From assembly GCF_024055665.1 (NCBI RefSeq), contig NZ_JAMXMC010000005.1, forward strand, positions 310,001 to 374,000: DNA of 64,000 nt, in the 5' to 3' direction. The position numbers and the translations under genes were made by a program. Origin of the DNA: Ideonella oryzae (lineage in GTDB: Bacteria > Pseudomonadota > Gammaproteobacteria > Burkholderiales > Burkholderiaceae_C). Positions 57,566 to 64,000 of this stretch are shown piece by piece. Every line of letters starts with the position of its first letter. The stretch's first letter is position 1. Below the pieces are notes generated by a model, which saw only the letters and a program-made list of their open reading frames with translations, made no database searches and was not told where the DNA came from.

Positions 57566-57610
57566 CTTCTGTCGGGAGGTGACGCGCCACGGTGGGCGGC
57601 GAGACCAACC

Positions 57611-58003
57611 TTATTCGGCGGCTTCCCCGGCGGCCGCAGCCTCCTCGGGGCGATCCACCAGTTCGACGAAAGCCATCGGCGCATTGTCACCGACGCGGAA
57701 GCCCATCTTCAGGATGCGGGTGTAGCCGCCCGGACGGGTGCTGAAGCGCTTGCCCAGGTCATTGAACAGCTTGGTGACGATGTCGCGGTCACGCAGGCGG
57801 GCGAAGGCCAGGCGGCGGTTGGCGACGGTGTCGACCTTGGCCAGGGTGATCAGCGGCTCGACGACGCGACGCAGTTCCTTGGCCTTGGGCAGGGTGGTCT
57901 TGATGGCTTCGTGCTGCAGCAGCGACACGGACATGTTGCGCAGCATGGCGGCGCGATGTTCGCTCGTGCGGTTGAGCTTGCGGAGACCGTTACGGTGACG
58001 CAT
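57611..58003 (-). CDS. rplQ: 50S ribosomal protein L17
   Basis: A 130-residue protein starting [12 protein letters not shown], the L17 signature. A short Ala/Glu tail is normal for betaproteobacteria. Last gene of the operon; the terminator follows. Confidence 0.98.
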   Translation of the reverse strand: MRHRNGLRKLNRTSEHRAAMLRNMSVSLLQHEAIKTTLPKAKELRRVVEPLITLAKVDTVANRRLAFARLRDRDIVTKLFNDLGKRFSTRPGGYTRILKMGFRVGDNAPMAFVELVDRPEEAAAAGEAAE

Positions 58004-58115
58004 GGTGCTTTCCTTTCTCTTTATGGAACCCCGGCCGGATCAGGTACCGGGGTGTGCACAGTGCCCGGGTGGGCGGCAAACGGGGCCGGCATCCGCCGGT
58101 CCCCAAAGCAATCAA

Positions 58116-59108
58116 TCAGCGCTTGTCCAGACCTTGGGGCGGCCAGTTCTCAAGACGGGCGCCCAGGGTCAGGCCACGGGAGGCCAGCACTTCCTTGATC
58201 TCATTGAGCGACTTGCGACCCAGGTTCGGGGTCTTCAGCAACTCGGTCTCGGTGCGCTGGATCAGGTCGCCAATGTAGTAGATGTTCTCGGCCTTCAGGC
58301 AGTTGGCCGAACGCACCGTCAGCTCCAGCTCGTCCACCGGACGCAGCAGGATCGGGTCGAACACAGCCGAGCTCTTGGCGCTGCCAGCCTCGCCCAGACC
58401 GGTCAGCACATCGCCGTCCAGCTGCGCGAACACCGCCAGTTGCTCCACGAGAATCTTGGCCGAAGCACGGATCGCTTCCTCGGGCGAGATGGCGCCGTTG
58501 GTTTCGATCTCCATGACCAGCTTGTCCAGGTCGGTGCGCTGCTCCACACGGGCGTTCTCGACCGCGTAGCTCACGCGCTTGACCGGCGAGAAGGATGCGT
58601 CCAGCACGATCCGGCCAATCGACTTGGTCGGCTCATCGGCGTAGCGGCGCAGGTTGCCCGGCACGTAGCCACGGCCCTTCTCGACCTTGATCTGCATGTC
58701 CAGCTTGCCGCCATGGGCCAGGTGGGCGATCACATGGTCGGGGTTGACGATCTCGACGTCGTGCGGAGTCTGGATGTCGGCAGCCTTGACGGGGCCTTCG
58801 CCTTCCTTGCGCAGCACCAGCGTGACCTCGTCACGGTTGTGCAGACGGAACACCACGCCCTTGAGGTTCAGCATGATGTGCACCACGTCCTCGGCCACGC
58901 CGTCGACGGTGGAGTACTCGTGCAGCACGCCGGCAATGGTGACCTCGGTCGGTGCGTAACCCACCATCGACGACAGCAGCACGCGACGCAGCGCGTTGCC
59001 CAGCGTATGGCCATAGCCCCGCTCGAAGGGCTCCAGCGTGACCTTGGCGCGGTTGCCACCCAGGGGCTCCGCAACGATGGCTTTGGGTTTCAGCAGATTG
59101 GTTTGCAT
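58116..59108 (-). CDS. rpoA: RNA polymerase alpha subunit
   Basis: A 330-residue subunit. The N-terminal dimerisation domain has [15 protein letters not shown]; the C-terminal domain, which contacts UP elements and activators, has [14 protein letters not shown] and L-G-R-K-S-L-N-E-I. Gene order rpsD-rpoA-rplQ is normal. Confidence 0.98.
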   Translation of the reverse strand: MQTNLLKPKAIVAEPLGGNRAKVTLEPFERGYGHTLGNALRRVLLSSMVGYAPTEVTIAGVLHEYSTVDGVAEDVVHIMLNLKGVVFRLHNRDEVTLVLRKEGEGPVKAADIQTPHDVEIVNPDHVIAHLAHGGKLDMQIKVEKGRGYVPGNLRRYADEPTKSIGRIVLDASFSPVKRVSYAVENARVEQRTDLDKLVMEIETNGAISPEEAIRASAKILVEQLAVFAQLDGDVLTGLGEAGSAKSSAVFDPILLRPVDELELTVRSANCLKAENIYYIGDLIQRTETELLKTPNLGRKSLNEIKEVLASRGLTLGARLENWPPQGLDKR

Positions 59109-59254
59109 GTAAGTCCTGTTCCTCTCAATACCCTCGGCTCGTTACACCGATAAGGCTGACGGACCACGCCGGAAGCACAAAAGCCCGCCGCGGAACCGGC
59201 ATGCCGCAGCGGGGTTCGACCTGGCGCACGAGCGAGCGCAGGCCCGAATCGTCA

Positions 59255-59878
<624 letters not shown>

Positions 59879-60090
59879 TGCAGTGTCCTTTGTCTAATCT
59901 GACGCGACCCGACCGGGAACTGCACTGGCAGTTGCACGGCGGACCACGCAAGTCTGGCGGGTATTGTTGGATGCGCTCAGACGGTGGCGCCCGACGGGCA
60001 CGGGCAGCTGGTGCACATGCAACATCGGGCTGGAGAGTTGAAACAGCCGACGGCGGATCGCTCCGCAGCCGGCGTTTCAGGTAACTCTAA

Positions 60091-60120
60091 ATTATAGCGA
60101 GGGCAACGCCCTCACTGCAA
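60091..60120 (-). promoter_or_regulatory. Sigma70 promoter before rpsD
   Basis: On the minus strand TTGCAG (60120-60115) and TATAAT (60096-60091) are separated by 18 bases. The -10 matches consensus fully; the -35 matches at four of six. A 6-bp inverted repeat, GAGGGC-N3-GCCCTC (60099-60113), fills the spacer. It would allow separate expression of rpsD-rpoA-rplQ. Confidence 0.6.
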
Positions 60121-60121
60121 G

Positions 60122-60526
60122 TTAGATGCGACGGCGCTTTTGAGGGCGGCAGCCGTTGTGCGGGATCGGGGTGATGTCCGAAATCGAATTGATCCGGATG
60201 CCCAGCGAGGCCAGGGCACGCACCGACGACTCACGGCCAGGGCCCGGGCCCTTGATGCGGACGTCCAGGTTCTTGATGCCCTGCTCTTGCGCAGCGCGGC
60301 CGGCCATTTCGGCAGCCACCTGGGCCGCGAAAGGGGTCGACTTGCGGGAACCCTTGAAACCTTGACCACCCGAGGACGCCCAGGACAGCGCGCCGCCCTG
60401 ACGATCGGTGATGGTGATGATGGTGTTGTTGAACGACGCGTGCACGTGGGCAATGCCGTCCGCCACGTTCTTGCGGACCTTCTTGCTCACACGCCGCGCG
60501 GCGCTGTTGGCAGGGGACTTGGCCAT
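60122..60526 (-). CDS. rpsK: 30S ribosomal protein S11
   Basis: A 134-residue protein. The central pattern [15 protein letters not shown] and the C-terminal [11 protein letters not shown] identify S11. It follows rpsM by 36 bases. Confidence 0.98.
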   Translation of the reverse strand: MAKSPANSAARRVSKKVRKNVADGIAHVHASFNNTIITITDRQGGALSWASSGGQGFKGSRKSTPFAAQVAAEMAGRAAQEQGIKNLDVRIKGPGPGRESSVRALASLGIRINSISDITPIPHNGCRPQKRRRI

Positions 60527-60562
60527 GTCTTTATCTCTTCAGATGTTCGGTTCGAGCCGGGC

Positions 60563-60928
60563 TCACTTCTTCAGCGCGGCGGCACCCTTGCGCGGACCCT
60601 TGCGGGTGCGGGCATTGGTGCGGGTACGCTGGCCGCGCATCGGCAGACCACGGCGATGACGAAAGCCGCGATAGCAGCCCAGATCCATCAAACGCTTGAT
60701 GTTCATGGACTGTTCGCGACGCAGGTCGCCTTCGATGGTCAGCCTGCCGACTTCATCCCGGATCTTTTCCAGGTCGCTGTCGGTCAGGTCCTTGACCTTC
60801 TTCGAAAAGGGAATGCCAACCGCTTCGCAGATCTTCTGCGCCGTCGTACGGCCGATGCCGTAGATGTAGGTCAGACCGATTTCCGCGTGCTTTTGCGGCG
60901 GAATGTTGATACCAGCAATACGTGCCAT
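60563..60928 (-). CDS. rpsM: 30S ribosomal protein S13
   Basis: A 121-residue protein beginning [10 protein letters not shown] and having [16 protein letters not shown] near the C-terminus. It binds the 16S head and the P-site tRNA. Confidence 0.98.
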   Translation of the reverse strand: MARIAGINIPPQKHAEIGLTYIYGIGRTTAQKICEAVGIPFSKKVKDLTDSDLEKIRDEVGRLTIEGDLRREQSMNIKRLMDLGCYRGFRHRRGLPMRGQRTRTNARTRKGPRKGAAALKK

Positions 60929-60954
60929 GGTGCTTCCTTGGATTCGCTCTCAGC

Positions 60955-61068
60955 TCAACCTTGCCGCTGCTTGTGGCGGGGGTCGGTGCAGATCACGCGC
61001 ACCACGCCGTGGCGGCGGATGATCTTGCAATTGCGGCACATCTTCTTCACAGATGCTGCGACTTTCAT
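60955..61068 (-). CDS. rpmJ: 50S ribosomal protein L36 (zinc-binding form)
   Basis: A 37-residue protein starting [10 protein letters not shown] and with C-R-N-C, then C and H (V-I-C-T-D-P-R-H), the C-C-C-H zinc ribbon of the canonical L36. It lies 27 bases after infA. This is the Cys-containing, zinc-dependent paralogue type. Confidence 0.96.
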   Translation of the reverse strand: MKVAASVKKMCRNCKIIRRHGVVRVICTDPRHKQRQG

Positions 61069-61095
61069 GATCTTCTCCTTGACCTTCTCTAACAC

Positions 61096-61314
61096 TCACT
61101 TCGCCCGGAAGACGATGCGAGCGCGACTCAAATCGTAGGGCGTCAACTCGACCGTCACCTTGTCACCAGGCAGGATGCGGATGTAGTGCATGCGCATCTT
61201 GCCGGAGATGTGTCCCAGAACCACATGCCCGTTTTCCAGTTTGACCCGGAAGGTGGCGTTGGGCAGGTTCTCCAGAACTTCACCCCGCATCTGGATGACG
61301 TCGTCTTTCGCCAT
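61096..61314 (-). CDS. infA: Translation initiation factor IF-1
   Basis: A 72-residue OB-fold protein starting M-A-K-D-D-V-I-Q-M and containing [13 protein letters not shown]. It binds the ribosomal A site during initiation. The ATG at 61314 is preferred over one two codons upstream, as it gives the family length. Position between secY and rpmJ is typical of Burkholderiales. Confidence 0.96.
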   Translation of the reverse strand: MAKDDVIQMRGEVLENLPNATFRVKLENGHVVLGHISGKMRMHYIRILPGDKVTVELTPYDLSRARIVFRAK

Positions 61315-61342
61315 GTTCAACCCACGCTGAACCGTAGCCTGT

Positions 61343-62653
61343 TCAGCTTGCCTTGAAATTCGCCTTCTTCAACAGCGACTCGTACTGCTGACTCATCACA
61401 TAAGACTGCACCTGGGCCCAGAAATCCATCGTCACCACCACGATGATCAACAGGGACGTGCCACCAAAGTAGAACGGCACGTTGTACTTCAGGACCAGGA
61501 ACTCAGGCAGCAGGCATACCAGCGTGATGTAGATCGCACCAGCGAAAGTGAGACGCGAGAGGATCCTGTCGATGTGCTTGGCCGTCTGATCACCAGGACG
61601 GATCCCGGGGATGAACGCACCGCTCTTCTTCAGGTTGTCCGCCGTCTCGCGGCTGTTGAACACCAACGCCGTGTAGAAGAAGCTGAAGAACACGATCATG
61701 GCCGCATACAACAGCACATAGATCGGCTGCCCCGGAGACAACGCCCCCGAGATGTCCTTCAACCAGCGCATGTTGTCACCGGTGGCAAACCAGCCCACCA
61801 CCGTTGCCGGCAGCAGGATGATCGACGACGCAAAGATCGGCGGGATCACGCCCGACATGTTCAGCTTGAGCGGCAAGTGCGACGATTGACCGCCGTACAC
61901 CTTGTTGCCCACCTGACGCTTGGCGTAGTTCACCAGGATCTTGCGCTGCCCCCGCTCGACGAACACCACGGCAAAGGTCACCAAGATGACGATCGCGATG
62001 ATGAACAGGCAGGCGATGACACTCATCGCACCGGTACGAACCAGCTCGAACAGACCGCCGATGGCGTTGGGCAAACCTGCCGCAATGCCGCCGAAGATCA
62101 GAATCGAGATGCCGTTGCCCAGACCGCGCTCGGTGATCTGCTCACCCAACCACATCAGGAACATCGTGCCGGCCACCAGGCTGACCACCGTGGTCACACG
62201 GAAGCCGAAGCCCGGATCCAGCACCAGACCTTGCGACCCCTCCAGAGCCAGGGCGATGCCCAGCGACTGGAAGAGACCCAACACCAAGGTGCCGTAGCGG
62301 GTGTACTGCGTGATCTTGCGACGACCGGACTCGCCTTCCTTCTTCAGCGCCTCCAGACTCGGCACCACGTAGCTCATGAGCTGCATGATGATCGAGGCCG
62401 AGATGTAGGGCATGATGCCCAGCGCGAACACCGTGAACCGCGACAGCGCGCCACCCGAGAACATGTTGAACAGGTTCAGGATGCCGCCCTGCTGCCCCTG
62501 GAACAGGGACTGCAGCTGCTGCGGATTGATGCCGGGCACAGGAATGTGCGCCCCGATCCGGTAGACGACCAGAGCCAGCAGCAAGAAGATCAGCCGGCGA
62601 CGCAGGTCGCCGAACTTACCAGTCTTGGCCAGCTGATTGGGTGCGGTTGCCAC
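61343..62653 (-). CDS. secY: Protein translocase subunit SecY
   Basis: A 436-residue channel protein with about ten membrane helices. It begins with [16 protein letters not shown], and the family motif P-G-I-N near residue 40 is seen. The central cytosolic loop with E-R-G-Q-R-K-I is present. Follows rplO by 27 bases. Confidence 0.98.
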   Translation of the reverse strand: MATAPNQLAKTGKFGDLRRRLIFLLLALVVYRIGAHIPVPGINPQQLQSLFQGQQGGILNLFNMFSGGALSRFTVFALGIMPYISASIIMQLMSYVVPSLEALKKEGESGRRKITQYTRYGTLVLGLFQSLGIALALEGSQGLVLDPGFGFRVTTVVSLVAGTMFLMWLGEQITERGLGNGISILIFGGIAAGLPNAIGGLFELVRTGAMSVIACLFIIAIVILVTFAVVFVERGQRKILVNYAKRQVGNKVYGGQSSHLPLKLNMSGVIPPIFASSIILLPATVVGWFATGDNMRWLKDISGALSPGQPIYVLLYAAMIVFFSFFYTALVFNSRETADNLKKSGAFIPGIRPGDQTAKHIDRILSRLTFAGAIYITLVCLLPEFLVLKYNVPFYFGGTSLLIIVVVTMDFWAQVQSYVMSQQYESLLKKANFKAS

Positions 62654-62680
62654 AGGCGTGGGATCCTCTGACGATCAGAC

Positions 62681-63112
62681 TCAGGCGACCTGGCCGCCAG
62701 CAGCCTCGATGACGGCCTTGGCACCGGCAGTGGCGCCGACACCCTTCAGGACCACCTTCTTGGACAGCTCGCCAGACTTGATGACCTTCACGTTCTTCAC
62801 GATCTGGGCCACCAGGCCAACTTGCTTCAGGGCCAGCACGTCCACTTCCGCCAGATCCAGCGCCTGCAACTCACTCAGAGTGATCTCGGCGTTGTACTTC
62901 AGCAGAGCAGACTTGAAGCCGCGCTTGGGCAGACGACGATGCATGGGCATCTGACCGCCCTCAAAGCCGACCTTGTGGTAGCCGCCAGCGCGGGACTTCT
63001 GACCCTTGTGGCCACGACCGGCGGTCTTGCCCAGGCCAGAACCAATGCCGCGACCCACGCGACGCTTGGCGTGCTTGGAGCCGTCGGCCGGCTTGATGGT
63101 ATTGAGTTCCAT
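62681..63112 (-). CDS. rplO: 50S ribosomal protein L15
   Basis: A 143-residue protein beginning M-E-L-N-T-I-K-P-A and having the basic [13 protein letters not shown] region. It sits between rpmD and secY in the standard spc order. Confidence 0.98.
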   Translation of the reverse strand: MELNTIKPADGSKHAKRRVGRGIGSGLGKTAGRGHKGQKSRAGGYHKVGFEGGQMPMHRRLPKRGFKSALLKYNAEITLSELQALDLAEVDVLALKQVGLVAQIVKNVKVIKSGELSKKVVLKGVGATAGAKAVIEAAGGQVA

Positions 63113-63140
63113 GTTGCTTTTCCTTGTACCGGTGGGCGCC

Positions 63141-63326
63141 TTACAGCACCTGGACCAGGTAGGCAATCTTGTTGATCATGCCACGCACGGCGGGCGTGTC
63201 CTCCAGGACGCGCTCGCTGTTCATGCGACGCAGGCCCAGGCCACGCACGGTCTCGCGGTGAGACTGCTTGCAGCCGATCGGGCTCTTGACCAGCTTGACC
63301 TTGAGGGTCTTCTTGGCTTCCGTCAT
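63141..63326 (-). CDS. rpmD: 50S ribosomal protein L30
   Basis: A 61-residue protein with [17 protein letters not shown] and V-R-G-M-I-N-K, the L30 pattern. Lies between rpsE and rplO. Confidence 0.97.
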   Translation of the reverse strand: MTEAKKTLKVKLVKSPIGCKQSHRETVRGLGLRRMNSERVLEDTPAVRGMINKIAYLVQVL

Positions 63327-63345
63327 TGCGATTCTCCTGGGCCGA

Positions 63346-63864
63346 TCAGTTGAAGATCTCTTCCACCGACTTGCCGCGCTTGGAAGCGACTTCAGCCGGG
63401 GTGGTGAGGTTCTTCAGCGCATCCAGCGTGGCACGCACCATGTTGTAGGCATTCGACGTGCCGTGGCTCTTGGCCACGATGTCGGTGATGCCCAGCACTT
63501 CAAAGACAGCGCGCATCGGGCCGCCGGCGATGATGCCGGTACCGGCAGGCGCGGGCATCATCAGCACGCGGGCGGCGCCATGTTCACCTTCCACACGGTG
63601 GTGGATGGTGCCGTTCTTCAGGCTGACCTTGACCATGTTGCGGCGGGCCGACTCCATGGCCTTCTGCACCGAAACCGGCACTTCCTTGGCCTTGCCCTTG
63701 CCCATGCCGACGCGGCCGTCGCCGTCGCCCACCACGGTCAGCGCAGCGAAGCTGAGGGTACGACCACCCTTGACCACCTTCGTCACGCGGTTGACCGCGA
63801 TCATCTTTTCCTTCAGGCCGTCGTCATTGCCTTCGGCCTGAGCGCGGGGAGTGAACTTTGCCAT
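63346..63864 (-). CDS. rpsE: 30S ribosomal protein S5
   Basis: A 172-residue protein. It has the S5 double-stranded-RNA-binding domain, with [12 protein letters not shown] and [14 protein letters not shown]. It follows rplR by 18 bases. Confidence 0.98.
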   Translation of the reverse strand: MAKFTPRAQAEGNDDGLKEKMIAVNRVTKVVKGGRTLSFAALTVVGDGDGRVGMGKGKAKEVPVSVQKAMESARRNMVKVSLKNGTIHHRVEGEHGAARVLMMPAPAGTGIIAGGPMRAVFEVLGITDIVAKSHGTSNAYNMVRATLDALKNLTTPAEVASKRGKSVEEIFN

Positions 63865-63882
63865 TTCTGTATTCCTTCGCGA

Positions 63883-64000
63883 TCAGAACTGCAGACCGGC
63901 TTCGCGCGCCGCGTCGGCCAGTGCCTTGATGCGGCCGTGGTAGGCAAAGCCCGCACGGTCGAAGGCCACCTTCTCGACGCCAGCGGCCTTGGCCTTCTCG
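63883..64000 (-). CDS. rplR: 50S ribosomal protein L18, 3' part
   Basis: Only the last 38 codons are in the window. They read [13 protein letters not shown] and end R-E-A-G-L-Q-F, the L18 C-terminus that contacts 5S rRNA. The gene continues beyond base 64000. Confidence 0.93.
   Translation of the reverse strand, partial: EKAKAAGVEKVAFDRAGFAYHGRIKALADAAREAGLQF

Overview
This is a GC-rich, densely packed chromosomal segment from a betaproteobacterium, most likely order Burkholderiales (Comamonadaceae/Sphaerotilaceae-like). The gene orders support this: rplR-rpsE-rpmD-rplO-secY-infA-rpmJ-rpsM-rpsK-rpsD-rpoA-rplQ, yajC-secD-secF, def-fmt-htpX opposite LysM-dprA-smg, and purE-purK-sua5 near purC-fba-pyk. 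No insertion sequence, prophage, CRISPR array or rRNA was seen. One tRNA gene is present, initiator tRNA-fMet.

Layout. 1-11.9 kb: the 3' end of an S46 peptidase gene, a midA-like methyltransferase, a folate/tRNA-thiolation operon (SDR-folB-ttcA), a DUF4136 lipoprotein, glmU, a DUF2087 protein, a tsaB-rimI-uracil-DNA-glycosylase operon, dacB, and a GDSL-like lipoprotein that lacks the usual serine. 12-18 kb: purine and tRNA t6A genes, a YbbN-type thioredoxin and a TPR-like protein. 18-27.7 kb: central carbon genes (fba, pyk, maeB, pgk, fructokinase) with a secreted GH5 glycosidase among them, then azlCD. 27.8-43 kb: a large PQQ alcohol-oxidation island. 43-49 kb: htpX, fmt, def, a LysM protein, dprA, smg. 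49-57.5 kb: a DUF1631 protein, secF, secD, yajC, tRNA-fMet, dsbD. 57.6-64 kb: the spc/alpha ribosomal protein operons with rpoA and secY.

The most interesting part is 27.8-43 kb. It holds a PQQ alcohol dehydrogenase whose active site reads Asp-Phe-Asp, the lanthanide-type signature, followed by a HiPIP. Next comes a nine-gene operon, pqqABCDE-ABC ATPase-ABC permease-NosR-like flavo/iron-sulfur protein-apbE. A sigma54 activator of the AcoR/BmoR type follows, and then a divergent operon of PedF-type cytochrome c, a MoxJ/XoxJ-like binding protein and a second small cytochrome c. Reading the intergenic DNA by eye gives three -24/-12 (sigma54) promoters with exact GG-N10-GC spacing, upstream of the dehydrogenase, of pqqA and of the cytochrome. 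Each is preceded at about -130 to -230 by TGTCC/GGACA half-sites. I infer one alcohol-responsive sigma54 regulon controlling enzyme, cofactor and electron acceptors. The NosR/ApbE pair sits in it without nosZ or other nos genes, so it is probably a repurposed membrane electron-transfer module.
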